NCBI RefSeq assembly: GCF_900172315.1 | Contig: NZ_FWFV01000009.1 | Span: 106,488 to 170,487, forward strand | DNA length: 64,000 nt | Source of the DNA: Palleronia marisminoris | GTDB lineage: Bacteria > Pseudomonadota > Alphaproteobacteria > Rhodobacterales > Rhodobacteraceae | Reading direction: 5' to 3' | Shown here: positions 45,222 to 54,039 of the stretch, in pieces | How the letters are laid out: every line of letters begins with the position of its first letter | Position numbering within the stretch: the first letter of the stretch is position 1 | Program-made: the position numbers and the translations under genes | Notes under the pieces: generated by a model | The model's input: the letters and a program-made list of their open reading frames with translations, nothing else | Database searches by the model: none | Told to the model about the DNA's origin: nothing

Positions 45222-46486
45222 GGGCCCTGCACCCGCTCGATCTGCGCACCCACGGCGCCAAGCTTGTGTTCGACCTGCTCGTAGCCGCGGTCGAGGTGAT
45301 AGACCCGGTTGACCTGAGTCGTGCCCTTGGCCGCCAGGCCGGCAAGGATCAGCGACACGCTGGCACGCAGATCCGTCGCCATCACCTGCGCGCCCTTCAG
45401 CCGATCGACCCCGGTGACACGGGCGGTGCCGCCATGGACCTCGATCCGGGCCCCCATGCGAGACAGCTCGGGCGCGTGCATGAAGCGGTTCTCGAAGATC
45501 GTCTCGTGCAGGGTCGAGGTGCCCTCGGCCGTGCATAGCGCTGCCATCATCTGCGCCTGCAAGTCGGTGGGAAAGCCGGGGTAGGGCGCCGTGCTGACAT
45601 CCACGGCCTTCAGCAGCCCGTTTCGGCGCGCGACCCTGATGCCGTTCCCGGTCTCTTCGACAAGGATGCCGGCGGCATCCAGCCGCTCGCAGAACGCCCC
45701 GAGCAGGTCGATCCGGCCGCCGAGGCACTCGACCTCGCCGCCCGCGATGGCGGGGGCCAGCATATAGGTGCCAAGCTCGATCCGGTCGGTCACGACGGGG
45801 TGGGTCGCGCCGTTCAGGCTGTCCACGCCCTCGACGGTGATGGTCGAGGTGCCGTCGCCCTCGATCCGCGCACCCATGCGGCGCAGGCAGTCGGCAAGGT
45901 CCACGATCTCGGGCTCGCGGGCGGCGTTCTCGATGGTGGTGGTTCCCTTGGCCAGCGTCGCTGCCATCAGGACGTTCTCGGTCGCGCCGACCGAGACGAG
46001 CGGAAACTCGACCTTTCCGCCCTTGAGGCCGCCGGGCGCCTTGGCATGGACGTACCCCTCGCTGAGGTCGATCTCGGCTCCCAGGGCCTCGAGCGCGCGC
46101 AGGTGCAGGTCCACGGGACGCGCGCCGATGGCACAGCCGCCCGGCAGCGAAACCTCGGCCACGCCGCCACGGGCGAGAAGGGGGCCCAGCACCAGGATCG
46201 AGGCCCGCATCTTGCGCACGATCTCGTAGTCTGCGCGGTGGCTGGTCAGGTCATGCGAGGACAGCGCCAGGACGCGACCGTCCTCCTGCACATCGACCTC
46301 GACGCCCAGGGACCGCAGAAGCGCCGTCATCGTGATGATGTCCGACAGCCGCGGCGCGTTTGTCAGCGTCAGTGGCGCCTCGCTGAGCAGCGTGGCGGGC
46401 ATCAGCGTGAGACAGGCGTTCTTGGCCCCGGCGATGGGGATCTGCCCGTTCAGCTCGTTGCCGCCGGTCACGACGATCGAATCCAT
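45218..46486 (-). CDS. murA: UDP-N-acetylglucosamine 1-carboxyvinyltransferase
   Basis: A 422-residue EPSP-synthase-fold enzyme that transfers enolpyruvate to UDP-GlcNAc, the first step of peptidoglycan synthesis. The N-terminal [25 protein letters not shown] (Lys22-type contact), the loop [14 protein letters not shown] containing the fosfomycin-target cysteine, and the C-terminal [25 protein letters not shown] and [13 protein letters not shown] are all present. Start ATG 46486 lies 10 bases after a small upstream gene. Ends in an ATGA overlap with the DUF2948 gene. Confidence 0.97.
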   Translation of the reverse strand: MDSIVVTGGNELNGQIPIAGAKNACLTLMPATLLSEAPLTLTNAPRLSDIITMTALLRSLGVEVDVQEDGRVLALSSHDLTSHRADYEIVRKMRASILVLGPLLARGGVAEVSLPGGCAIGARPVDLHLRALEALGAEIDLSEGYVHAKAPGGLKGGKVEFPLVSVGATENVLMAATLAKGTTTIENAAREPEIVDLADCLRRMGARIEGDGTSTITVEGVDSLNGATHPVVTDRIELGTYMLAPAIAGGEVECLGGRIDLLGAFCERLDAAGILVEETGNGIRVARRNGLLKAVDVSTAPYPGFPTDLQAQMMAALCTAEGTSTLHETIFENRFMHAPELSRMGARIEVHGGTARVTGVDRLKGAQVMATDLRASVSLILAGLAAKGTTQVNRVYHLDRGYEQVEHKLGAVGAQIERVQGP

Positions 46487-46496
46487 GCCTGTTCCC

Positions 46497-46646
46497 CTAG
46501 CTCTGTTCCTCGTCCGCTGCCTCTGACGCGCGCGCCTTCGCTTGCGCCTTGCGACGCTGGATGTTGGCCTTGAGCGCGGCCTTCAGCCGATCCTCCCGCG
46601 TCTCGCGCGCGGATTTCTCGGTCTCTGACGGCTTCTTCGCGGACAT
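46497..46646 (-). CDS. Small charged conserved hypothetical protein
   Basis: A 49-residue protein, [20 protein letters not shown] followed by [20 protein letters not shown] and an acidic end. It is strongly charged with a helical, coiled-coil-like middle; similar small proteins are common before murA in Rhodobacteraceae, as far as I recall. No function is known. ATG 46646 is chosen as the sensible start; longer in-frame extension runs towards the tRNA-Thr region. It is separated from murA by 10 bases and likely co-transcribed. Confidence 0.6.
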   Translation of the reverse strand: MSAKKPSETEKSARETREDRLKAALKANIQRRKAQAKARASEAADEEQS

Positions 46647-46771
46647 GCGCCCGACATAGAGCACGCACCCCTGCGGGTCCAGTTGCCGCGGCCCGGTCGG
46701 GTGGCGCAAAAATCTGCGCCCGACTACTTGCATGCCCGTCCGGTTCCGTCTAGTGACCCGCCACCGAGAAT

Positions 46772-46846
<75 letters not shown>

Positions 46847-46917
46847 TCGGTTCAGCCTCACATCGCAAGCCTGTTTCACCTCTGGCAGACGCCTAACCGG
46901 GACGTCGCCGCCGGTCG

Positions 46918-47541
46918 TCAGATGAGGTTGTAGTCTTTCGCCCGCTGGATGGCCTCTGCGTTGGTGCGGGCGCTCAACTTTTCACGGATCGAACGGAAGC
47001 GGATCTTCAGGGCCGAATCCGATATTCCGATGAAAGCTGCGGCCTGCTTCATCCGCATCCCCGCCGCGACGCATTCGATCGCCTCGCGCTGCTTGACCGT
47101 CAGTTCCAGCTCGCAAGGGAGAAGCTGGTGGATGTGCCGGCCCAGGTTGTCGAGCGTCTCCAGCTCGTCGGCTTCAAGCTCGCGATCAGCCCGGGCGACG
47201 CTGACGATGCTGCGACAATCCTTCGGTCCAAGGGATATCGACGCGCCGAACGGCAGCCCGAAGCCTGCTGCGCGTTCCATGATGCCATAGGGGTCGGGAA
47301 GATCGGGGTTCGACCAGCGGATCGTTCCGACATGCTCGATACACCACCCGATGATGGGATCCCGCAGGGCGTAGCCGTTGGCGTTGTAGTGCTCGATCCA
47401 TCTCTGCGGGTACGTACGCTCGATCAGGCGGCATGACAGACCGCGCAGGTGCAGCATGACCGCGTATCCCGCCGGGCCGATCTTCTGAAGGCTTCGGACG
47501 CTTCGATCCAGCCCTGCATCCGGTGCAATTTCGCGGTTCAT
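46918..47541 (-). CDS. LuxR-type AHL receptor/regulator (first)
   Basis: A 207-residue quorum-sensing regulator. Residues about 20-140 form the autoinducer-binding domain with all five classic ligand residues in order: W and Y in WIEHYNANGY, D and P in ALRDPIIG, and W in TIRWSNPD. Residues about 147-205 form the GerE-type HTH (ELTVKQREAIECVAAGMRMKQAAAFIGISDSALKIRFRSIREKLSARTNAEA). The ATG at 47541 gives the expected size; a longer extension to 47637 is not family-like. It lies downstream of luxI on the same strand with a 157-base gap, and would sense the LuxI product. Confidence 0.9.
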   Translation of the reverse strand: MNREIAPDAGLDRSVRSLQKIGPAGYAVMLHLRGLSCRLIERTYPQRWIEHYNANGYALRDPIIGWCIEHVGTIRWSNPDLPDPYGIMERAAGFGLPFGASISLGPKDCRSIVSVARADRELEADELETLDNLGRHIHQLLPCELELTVKQREAIECVAAGMRMKQAAAFIGISDSALKIRFRSIREKLSARTNAEAIQRAKDYNLI

Positions 47542-47698
47542 GTCTGTGGCCGGCAGTCCGTGTTCAACATCACAAGGGTAGGCTACCCGAACGATAGGGG
47601 CGGCACCAACACATCCGCAACACGAAAAACCGAACACTTACTCCCGCCTCTCGAATCGGCGGCGCGCAAATCCTGCGATCTGCGCGCCGCGATCACGG

Positions 47699-48526
47699 TC
47701 AGGAAACGCTCGAGAGGGCAGGGATCGGCGGCCGGCTGGCAACGAGGCCGCGGGCGTAAAGCTCGTTCCATGTCCGCAGTGCCGCAGCGCGGTCTCGCGC
47801 AGTGTCGGCCTCGGCGAGTTGCTCTTCCAGATAGCTCTGCATCTGCGCGTCGGTCGCCTTCTCGGCCTTCGCGACCGGCGCCGCGTCCGAGAAGCGGCGG
47901 GCCTGGCTCTCGTTGGCGAAGACGTCGTGGTCGATGCCCGAGAACTCGCGGACACGCGCGATCCGCTCGGGCGTGCAGTCCAGCAGGGCCGCCATTGCCG
48001 GGACCTTGCCCATCTGCGTGGTCTCGCCCAGGTAGTCGTATGGCGCGTTGTTCGAGCGCTTCAGCACCTTGTTCATGATCGGGTCGATCACGGTGACGAT
48101 GTCGCTGATCCCCGAGGTCATCGCCCATTCCAGCGACCCGATCATCAGCTCGCTCGTCGCGCCCGAGATCGTTCCCGGGCCACGGCCGAGGCCCAGGCGT
48201 TTCGTGTCGACGCAGAAGCGCGTCGATTCCCACACAGTGGGGCTTCTCAGCGGGGCCTCTCCGCCAAGGATGGCGCTGAAGACGTCGGCCAGCATGTGCG
48301 GACCGGTGGTCTGCAGCGCCCTGACGCAAGAGACGACCTCGCCATCCTCGTTCACGCCGATGACGTAACCGGGGTCGAGGGCGTCGAATTGATCGACCTC
48401 ACGACCATTCTCCACATGGACGTCCCACCCGAGGCGTCCTCCAAACACCTGTGCCCGCAATTGGAACATGCGATCGAGCAGGCCGGAATACTCATGTCGG
48501 TTGAGCGCATCGACGATGATGATCAT
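47699..48526 (-). CDS. luxI: Acyl-homoserine-lactone synthase
   Basis: A 275-residue LuxI-family synthase making an N-acyl-homoserine lactone from S-adenosylmethionine and acyl-ACP. Conserved positions are visible: R in FQLRAQVFGGRLGWDV with the following W, E and D of REVDQFDALDPGYV, R in VVSCVRALQTTGPHML, and the ESTRFCVD segment. The C-terminal extension beyond about residue 200 is longer than in small LuxI proteins. A GGGAGAA ribosome-binding site precedes ATG 48526. Chain length and 3-substitution cannot be told from sequence. It lies between two LuxR-type genes. Confidence 0.93.
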   Translation of the reverse strand: MIIIVDALNRHEYSGLLDRMFQLRAQVFGGRLGWDVHVENGREVDQFDALDPGYVIGVNEDGEVVSCVRALQTTGPHMLADVFSAILGGEAPLRSPTVWESTRFCVDTKRLGLGRGPGTISGATSELMIGSLEWAMTSGISDIVTVIDPIMNKVLKRSNNAPYDYLGETTQMGKVPAMAALLDCTPERIARVREFSGIDHDVFANESQARRFSDAAPVAKAEKATDAQMQSYLEEQLAEADTARDRAAALRTWNELYARGLVASRPPIPALSSVS

Positions 48527-48561
48527 AGCGAGTTCTCCCAGATTTTCTGAGAGATTGATCG

Positions 48562-48587
48562 CCAATTACCAGGGCATCAGCAATTGG
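48562..48587 (-). promoter_or_regulatory. Inverted repeat upstream of luxI
   Basis: CCAATT at 48562-48567 and AATTGG at 48582-48587 frame a 14-base spacer, between luxI and the upstream luxR gene. It is a candidate LuxR binding site or part of a promoter, but is longer than the usual 18-20 base lux box and does not match its consensus. Confidence 0.3.
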
Positions 48588-48625
48588 GGGAATCCCGTAG
48601 AACGCGAGCGAGGCGCGTCGCGCCG

Positions 48626-49327
48626 TCACTCAGGGTCGATCAGCCTGGCCTTGATGCCCCTTGCGACCGCCTGCGCCGTCGTCAGCGCGGCAAGTTTCGT
48701 GCGGGCGGATCGCAGATGCACCTCGACGGTCCGGTCCGAAATCGCGAGGATCGAACCGATGTCACGCTGCGTCTTGCCCACCGCGATCCATTGCAGGATT
48801 TCCACCTCACGAGCGGACAAGGTCGGCCTGATGCCGGGGTGAGGGGACGCAAACGCCCGAACGACGTTGTCATGGACATGGACCGCCGCGACCTGCAGTT
48901 CGGGGACGACCCGCGCATATGTCCGCGCCCACGCATCCGCGGATCCGGACATCGAAACGCTGAGCATCCCGATATCGCCGAACGGTCCCCTGACGGGAAC
49001 GGTAACGCCGTTCCGGGGGATGCCGAAATCCATCGCCCGGTCGAGGAACCGATCATATTCCTCGGACCGAGGGATGCGGCTCCAATCGACTGGCGCGATG
49101 CTCCGGCTGGCCAGGTGGAGAGTCGCATCCCCCTTGGCCAGGTTGTTTTCCCGGTAGTGGCGCACCCATTCCTCGGGATAGGTGACGAAGCCCCGGATAT
49201 CTCCCTGCGATTGGTCCATTCCCGCATATGCGGCATGCTCGAGTCCGAGCCGCTCGCACAGCTTGACCAGGAAATCCTGCAGTGTTGCGCTGGAGGTTTG
49301 CTCCAGCCCGATGTCGATAAGGGCCAT
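48626..49327 (-). CDS. LuxR-type AHL receptor/regulator (second)
   Basis: A 233-residue regulator with an autoinducer-binding N-terminal half and GerE-type HTH C-terminus. The pocket residues W, Y (EEWVRHYRENN), D (KGDATLH) and the later W (APVDWS) are present, while the P after D is A here. The HTH is clear: TLSAREVEILQWIAVGKTQRDIGSILAISDRTVEVHLRSARTKLAALTTAQAVARG. It is the first gene of the run, 99 bases before luxI on the same strand. The changed pocket position may mean a different ligand or a looser preference than the first LuxR. Confidence 0.9.
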   Translation of the reverse strand: MALIDIGLEQTSSATLQDFLVKLCERLGLEHAAYAGMDQSQGDIRGFVTYPEEWVRHYRENNLAKGDATLHLASRSIAPVDWSRIPRSEEYDRFLDRAMDFGIPRNGVTVPVRGPFGDIGMLSVSMSGSADAWARTYARVVPELQVAAVHVHDNVVRAFASPHPGIRPTLSAREVEILQWIAVGKTQRDIGSILAISDRTVEVHLRSARTKLAALTTAQAVARGIKARLIDPE

Positions 49328-49466
49328 ATGAATTCATCGCCGTTCGGTCCGGGTCCCTCCGGACAAGCTATGGCGCCCCTCCCACGAATCGCCACCATCT
49401 GAAGCATGAAGTAGCTTTCCGCATCGCGCAATGACGGAGGGATGGCCGCGACGCTCCGCCTTCGCG

Positions 49467-50363
49467 CTAAGCGTTCCAGACGACGGCGCCCAACCCGGTG
49501 ATGTCGTAGCCGCCATAGGCTTCGGCGCGCGCCCTGAACGCGTCCGACGCAAAGAACGTCATCAGCGTTTGCATCGGAGGCTCGAACCACGCTTTCCGGT
49601 CCACGATAAGCGCAAATTCCTCTTCCACGATCGGCACGAAGTCAAGTCCGTAACTCTTCGCCACTGCCTCGAGCCCGAAGGCCGCGTCGGCCTCGCCGCG
49701 GCGCACCGTCTCGACGGCTTCATCCTCGGTTCGGGCCACTTCAGCCACATCGAGGCTGGACCGGTCGAGCCCCTCGCGAGCAGCCAGATTCCGGAAGAGC
49801 GTGTCGGTCCCCGAGCCCGGCTGCCGGGGCACGATGCGGCGGCCCGCAAGATCGCACAGGCCCGATGGCGCGGGTACGTCGGAGCGAACGACAAGCCCCC
49901 TCCGTCTGATGGCGAAGTTCACGAGCACCGCGTTCTGTCCCGCGGCCGCACTGGAAACTGCGGGCGCATTCCAGCTGTCCGTCAGCTCATCGTGGATATG
50001 CAGACCAGCCGCGACGCCCTCGCCTTGCCCGAACCGCTCCAGACCGTCCATCGAGCCGTCGTGGAACGTCGCCAGCCCGCAGCGCGAGCGCCTGATCGCC
50101 CAGTCGAGCAGCGGGTCGTGGCTGCCGAGCATGATGGGCGGGCGCTCCGTGTGCTCGGCCGCTGTGCCGGGGCCGCCCGATTTGGCGCGTTCTATCCAGG
50201 CGCGAATGTCGTCCGAAGGAAAAAGAAGTTTGCCTGTCGCACGCGAGCAAGGCACTGCGCCCGAAGCGGCCAGATCATAGACCTTGCGCTCTTTCACGCG
50301 CAGCAGCTCAGCCAGTTCCTTGACGGTCAGGAACTCGTGGTCCGGGAAGGCGGTGTCGGTCAT
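49467..50363 (-). CDS. HTH regulator with PBP-like (substrate-binding) domain, probable tungstate regulator
   Basis: A 298-residue regulator. An excisionase-type HTH lies at residues about 8-65 (FLTVKELAELLRVKERKVYDLAASGAVPCSR, ending DDIRAWIERA). The rest is a periplasmic-binding-like effector domain (PBP_like, PF12727 type) including HDPLLDWAIRRSRCGLATFHDGSMDGLERFGQGEG and RQPGSGTDTLFRNLAAREGL. This architecture is found next to molybdate/tungstate uptake genes and probably senses the oxyanion. It is the last gene of tupB-tupC-tupA and starts 52 bases after tupA. A dyad before tupB is a candidate operator. Confidence 0.85.
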   Translation of the reverse strand: MTDTAFPDHEFLTVKELAELLRVKERKVYDLAASGAVPCSRATGKLLFPSDDIRAWIERAKSGGPGTAAEHTERPPIMLGSHDPLLDWAIRRSRCGLATFHDGSMDGLERFGQGEGVAAGLHIHDELTDSWNAPAVSSAAAGQNAVLVNFAIRRRGLVVRSDVPAPSGLCDLAGRRIVPRQPGSGTDTLFRNLAAREGLDRSSLDVAEVARTEDEAVETVRRGEADAAFGLEAVAKSYGLDFVPIVEEEFALIVDRKAWFEPPMQTLMTFFASDAFRARAEAYGGYDITGLGAVVWNA

Positions 50364-50383
50364 GGGATGGCCTCAAGTGATGT

Positions 50384-50407
50384 GGGACGGCCATGCTCGG
50401 CCGCCCC
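50384..50407 (-). terminator. Hairpin after tupA
   Basis: A 9-bp stem GGGACGGCC / GGCCGCCCC (one wobble) with a 6-base loop lies between tupA and the regulator gene. It has no T run on the minus strand, so it may only reduce read-through or stabilise the upstream mRNA end. Confidence 0.35.
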
Positions 50408-50415
50408 GATCTTTC

Positions 50416-51234
50416 TCAGTTCGAAGGGGCGTTGGGGAAGAAAAGCTGCTGTTCCGCGACCGTGTAGGAGGCGATGGCCGCCTGGCCCTCGTCCGAGATC
50501 AGCCAGTCCGCGAAGGTCTGGGCCGCCTCGGCGTTCACGCTGGGGCAGTGCTCGGGGCTGACCGGGATTACGCCATACTGATTGAACATGTCCTCGTCGC
50601 CCTGCACCTGGATCTCGTAGTCCTGCTTGTTGTCGAAGCTGATCCACGTTGCGCGATCCGTCATGACATAGGCGCCCATGCCGATGCCTGCGTTGAGTGT
50701 CGCGCCCATGCCCGATCCGGTTTCCCGGTACCACTCGCCGGAGGCCTCGGTGGGTTGGACGCCTGCGTCGGACCAGAGCGCCATCTCTTTCTTGTGCGTG
50801 CCGGAATCGTCGCCGCGCGAGGCGAAGAGCGCGGTTTCCTCCGCGATCTTCGACAGCGCAGCCTGCACGTCCTGCGTGCCGCCGACACCGGCCGGGTCGG
50901 CCTCGGGTCCGACGATGACGAAGTCGTTGTACATCAAATCGGTGCGGCTCGTGCCGTAGCCAGCCTCGACGAAGGCCTCTTCGGCGGGCTTGGCATGGAC
51001 CAGCAGAACGTCGCCGTCACAGTTCTCGGCGTTCTGGATCGCCTGACCGGTGCCGACCGCCACGACGTTGACCTGGATGCCCGTCTCTTCCTCGAACATC
51101 GGCAAAAGGTAGTCATAGAGGCCGGAGTTCGCCGTCGATGTCGTGGACTGAACGATGATGGACTGGTCCTGCGCCAAGGCGGCTCCGGCCAGGAACGTCG
51201 CGGCCGTGGCTGCGCCAAGTGTCTTCATCTGCAT
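50416..51234 (-). CDS. tupA: Tungstate-binding protein of ABC transporter
   Basis: A 272-residue periplasmic protein with a signal peptide (KTLGAATAATFLAGAALA). The mature N-terminus IIVQSTTSTANSGLYDYLLP carries the TTS-type oxyanion-binding motif of TupA, and YNDFVIVGPEADPAG, SRGDDSGTHKKEMALW and GSGMGATLN follow as in tungstate receptors. It binds tungstate (probably in preference to molybdate) and delivers it to TupBC. First ATG 51234 is preferred because a GGGAGAA ribosome-binding sequence lies 7 bases upstream; ATG 51228 is also possible. Confidence 0.92.
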   Translation of the reverse strand: MQMKTLGAATAATFLAGAALAQDQSIIVQSTTSTANSGLYDYLLPMFEEETGIQVNVVAVGTGQAIQNAENCDGDVLLVHAKPAEEAFVEAGYGTSRTDLMYNDFVIVGPEADPAGVGGTQDVQAALSKIAEETALFASRGDDSGTHKKEMALWSDAGVQPTEASGEWYRETGSGMGATLNAGIGMGAYVMTDRATWISFDNKQDYEIQVQGDEDMFNQYGVIPVSPEHCPSVNAEAAQTFADWLISDEGQAAIASYTVAEQQLFFPNAPSN

Positions 51235-51258
51235 GTGGCTTCTCCCTTGGTTGGTCCG

Positions 51259-52014
51259 TCAGACGACAATTCTGCCGTTCAGGTAGTCCCGGGCGGCCTG
51301 GCTCTGCGGCTCGGGGAAGAAGTCGGCGGCACGCGTGTGTTCGGCGATGCTGCCGCGTTGAAGGAACAGGACGTCATCCGCCAGGCGCCGCGCCTGTCCC
51401 GTGTCATGGGTCACGAAGACGATGCGCACGCCGCGGTTGCGTGCGTCGCCGACGATGGCTTCGATGGCCAGCACCGACGCAGGGTCGAGGCTGGCCGTGG
51501 GCTCATCCAGAAACAGCACCTCCGGATCGGTTGCCAACGCCCGCGCCAGCGCCAGCCGCTGAGCCTCGCCCCCCGAAAGGAGGCGCGCGGGCTGGGACGC
51601 CTTGTGGCTCAGCCCCACGTGGTCGAGCAGCGCATCGCGGCGGCCCGCGTCCTTGCGACGAGCCTTCAGGACGAAGTCGATGTTGGCCGCCACCGAGCGA
51701 CGCAGCAGCACCGGCTTCTGGAACACGAGCGCCTGCCGGTCCGTCACCGTATTCGCGGCATGGCCGCCCCAGTCGACCCGACCTGCGCTCGGCTGCATCA
51801 GGCCGTGCAACAGTTTCAGCAGCAGGCTCTTCCCCGACCCGTTCGGCCCCATGATCATGGTGCAGCCGGTCGCGCCGAGGTCGAAGCTCACCCCGTCCAG
51901 AACAACTTCCTCGCCGAAGCGCAGCACAAGATCGCGCACCGCAAGCGGCAGGATGGGGGCAACCTGCGCTCGCAGCGCCACGGCCTGATACAGGGTGGCG
52001 GGAACATCAGACAT
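51259..52014 (-). CDS. tupC: Tungstate ABC transporter ATP-binding protein
   Basis: A 251-residue ABC ATPase. Walker A MGPNGSGKSLLLKLLHG, signature ARLLSGGEAQRLALARALA, Walker B EVLFLDEPTASLD and the switch His in VFVTHDTGQARRLAD are in order. It powers tungstate import with TupB. It overlaps the tupB stop by 8 bases and is followed by tupA after 24 bases. Substrate assignment comes from the neighbours, not the ATPase itself. Confidence 0.92.
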   Translation of the reverse strand: MSDVPATLYQAVALRAQVAPILPLAVRDLVLRFGEEVVLDGVSFDLGATGCTMIMGPNGSGKSLLLKLLHGLMQPSAGRVDWGGHAANTVTDRQALVFQKPVLLRRSVAANIDFVLKARRKDAGRRDALLDHVGLSHKASQPARLLSGGEAQRLALARALATDPEVLFLDEPTASLDPASVLAIEAIVGDARNRGVRIVFVTHDTGQARRLADDVLFLQRGSIAEHTRAADFFPEPQSQAARDYLNGRIVV

Positions 52015-52705
52015 ACGCTTGCTTCGCAGCCGTCATGCGCACCGACTGGACGGCTGCGTTCACGCCCAGCGCAATGACCAGAAGAATGATTCCGAGCGCG
52101 AGCGCGAGCGCGAGGTCTCCTTTCGAGGTCTCGAGCGCGATGGCCGTGGTCATCACCCGCGTCAGATGATCGATATTGCCGCCCACGATGATGACCGCCC
52201 CGACCTCCGCCACTGCACGGCCGAAGCCCGCAAGGCCAACGGTCAGCAGCGAATAGCGCGCATCCCAGAGCAGCGCCTGCACGGTTTGCAGCTTCGTCAG
52301 GCAGAGCGAGCGGAACTGTTCGGCATATTCGGCGTGCAGGTCCTCGAGCACTTGCCGCGACAGCGCCGCGACGATGGGTGCGATCAGAATGGTCTGCGCA
52401 AGGATCATCGCGGTCGGCGTGTAAAGCAGGCCAAGAAAGCCCAGGGGACCCGAGCGTGACAGGTGCAGGTAGACCAGCAGCCCTACGACCACGGGCGGCA
52501 GCCCCATGAGCGAGTTCATCACGATCAGCACCGCATTGCGCCCCCGGAAATGTCCCGTGGCAACGAGCGCGCCGATGGGCAGGCCGATCAGGCACGCCAG
52601 CCCTGTCGCCGTCAGGCTGACACGGAGCGACAAGAGCACGATCTCCAGCAGATCGGCGTCCCCGGAGAGCACGAGCTGGAATGCGAGGCCGAACGCGTCG
52701 CCCAT
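52007..52705 (-). CDS. tupB: Tungstate ABC transporter permease
   Basis: A 232-residue inner-membrane permease with about five to six spans and the EAA-type loop region (AEYAEQFRSLCLTKLQTVQALLWDARYSLLTVGLAGFGRAVAEVGAVIIVGGNIDHLTRVMTTAIALE). The SLMGLPPVVVGLLVYLHLSRSGPLGFLGLLYTPTAMILAQ stretch is typical of TupB. ATG 52705 begins the GDAFGLAFQLVL N-terminus; the frame is open upstream into the promoter. It is the first gene of the operon, preceded by a dyad at 52741-52757. Confidence 0.9.
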   Translation of the reverse strand: MGDAFGLAFQLVLSGDADLLEIVLLSLRVSLTATGLACLIGLPIGALVATGHFRGRNAVLIVMNSLMGLPPVVVGLLVYLHLSRSGPLGFLGLLYTPTAMILAQTILIAPIVAALSRQVLEDLHAEYAEQFRSLCLTKLQTVQALLWDARYSLLTVGLAGFGRAVAEVGAVIIVGGNIDHLTRVMTTAIALETSKGDLALALALGIILLVIALGVNAAVQSVRMTAAKQAYV

Positions 52706-52740
52706 GGTTTGCAAAGTCTCCGGCAACTTCGTAAATTTTG

Positions 52741-52757
52741 CTACACTACGACTGTAG
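52741..52757 (-). promoter_or_regulatory. Dyad upstream of tupB (candidate operator)
   Basis: CTACA-CTACGAC-TGTAG is a 5-bp inverted repeat with 7-base spacer, 36 bases before the tupB start. It is AT-richer than the surroundings and is a good place for binding by the adjacent HTH/PBP-like regulator. Confidence 0.4.
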
Positions 52758-52879
52758 GACACTCGTGAGCCGGAGATCAAGGCTGGCCAAGTGGGTGGAG
52801 TTGGGTCAGGATCCGAGAGGCATGATCGATATGCCGGTCACTTGAGGAAAGAGTGGCTGCGAAATTTACAGGGCACGGG

Positions 52880-53356
52880 ATGAACAGCGCAGGCACGCGC
52901 ATGAACGCGGCGGCTGTTGCACGCGTTCCTCCATCCGACGCGGTGATGAGGTTCGATCCGCACGTGGAGGGATCGCGAGGCGTGCCCGCGACAGGGACGG
53001 CATGATGGGCCGGAATGTCGGATCATCCTCGACCCGATTTGGCATCGGGCGCTGACGGGGCTGGAGGATTATGAGTCCGTCGAGGTGCTCTACTGGCTCG
53101 ACCGCAGCCGCCGGGACCTGACCCGCCTGAGCCTTCGCAGCGACGAGGCACGGTGGGCGCCTTCGCCTTGTGCTCGTCCGTCCGACCGAACCGATCGGCA
53201 CGCCCGCTCGTCCACCTGCTTCGGATAGAAGAGGGCACGCTCTTCGTGCGGGGGCTCGACTGCCTCGATGGAACGCCGCTTTTCGACATCAAGCCCGACC
53301 GCTGCGCCTTCAGCCCGAAAGCGCCTCCGAAGCCGGGCGACCGATGGGGCGGCTGA
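52880..53356 (+). pseudogene. Decayed TrmO/TsaA-like tRNA methyltransferase gene
   Basis: The relic is spread over frames. One frame gives PPSDAVMRF (52904-52955), the next WRDREACPRQGRHDGPECRI then LDPIWHRALTGLEDYESV and EVLYWLDRSRRDL (to about 53150), and after a further frameshift GAFALCSSVRPN, RIEEGTLFVRGLDCLDGTPL and FDIKPDRCAF to the TGA at 53354. These match the order of TrmO (formerly UPF0066), which methylates t6A in tRNA. At least two net frameshifts, near 52956 and 53150, plus a small compensated pair near 53190, show the gene is dead. Location directly after the tup promoter suggests it was once part of a metal-related block. Confidence 0.8.
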
Positions 53357-53373
53357 ACAATGCGAGGCAGACG

Positions 53374-53615
53374 ATGCCTCAACACATCCTGCTTGCAGCC
53401 ATCTTCTGAGACGCCATGAAACCGGCCATTGCCGAAGACAACTCTCTATTCGCCGCGGGCAGCCTGAAGGCCGCGCGCCCGTCGCGACAAGCTTCGGCCC
53501 CTCGGGGGCTCCGTCCGAGGCCTGGAAGCTTGCGCTGCACATCCTCTCGTCCGCAGGTCAGTCCGTCATGGCAGAATGCGGCTTCGACGCCATTGCCGTC
53601 CCGAATAAGTCGTGA
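53374..53615 (+). pseudogene. ModA-like molybdate-binding protein relic
   Basis: A shortened, frameshifted remnant of a periplasmic molybdate receptor. The start region MPQHILLAAIF, a TGA, then KPAIAEDNSLFAAGSLKAA looks like a signal peptide and mature N-terminus (ModA opens with similar VFAAASLK). In another frame follow VATSFGPSGA and then LALHILSSAGQSVMAECGFDAIAVPNK, which resembles a ModA C-terminus. About 150 internal residues are missing, so an internal deletion plus frameshift is likely. Clearly non-functional. Confidence 0.65.
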
Positions 53616-53656
53616 AGATCCCGACGAGGTGAGCACCGTCTTCGCCGCACCCGCCT

Positions 53657-53965
53657 CGGTCCTCGTCTACGTTATGAAGCCCCGAGACGCCGAGCGTCTG
53701 GCCGCACGCGCTGCGCCCCGAGGAACGTAACTAGATCGCCGAGCCATACCGCGACCTCCCCGAGACAGGACGCCTGACCGGGCGCGGGGGCGAGGCGAAC
53801 CTGGATCGTCTCCTGGATATGCAGGATCTCATCATCGATCTCGGCTCGGTCAGCGACACCTACGTCAACCTCGCCGTCCGTGAGAAGGAGCAGACCGGCC
53901 CCTACATCCTGATCGTCGAACGGTTCGAGAACACCCCGGAGGCGCTGCGCCCCAGCGGCGAGCCG
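53657..53965 (+). pseudogene. Unidentified decayed ORF
   Basis: One frame reads HALRPEERN, an in-frame TAG at 53732, then IAEPYRDLPETGRLTGRG and EANLDRLLDMQDLIIDLGSV, SDTYVNLAVREKEQTGPYIL and IVERFENTPEALRPSGEPP. It looks like real protein sequence (well mixed, no low-complexity) interrupted by one stop, in the midst of other relics. I do not recognise the family. Exact bounds are approximate. Confidence 0.35.
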
Positions 53966-54039
53966 CCCCAGTGCAAGTTGCAGCCCCGACAGAACGGACG
54001 GCGGCGCCAGCACAGCGAACCTGCTACGCACGCCGTTCG

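Noticed and set aside
49467..50363. ModE identity for the tup regulator
   Set aside because: The HTH is excisionase-like and the effector half is PBP-like, unlike ModE, which has a LysR-like HTH plus TOBE domains.
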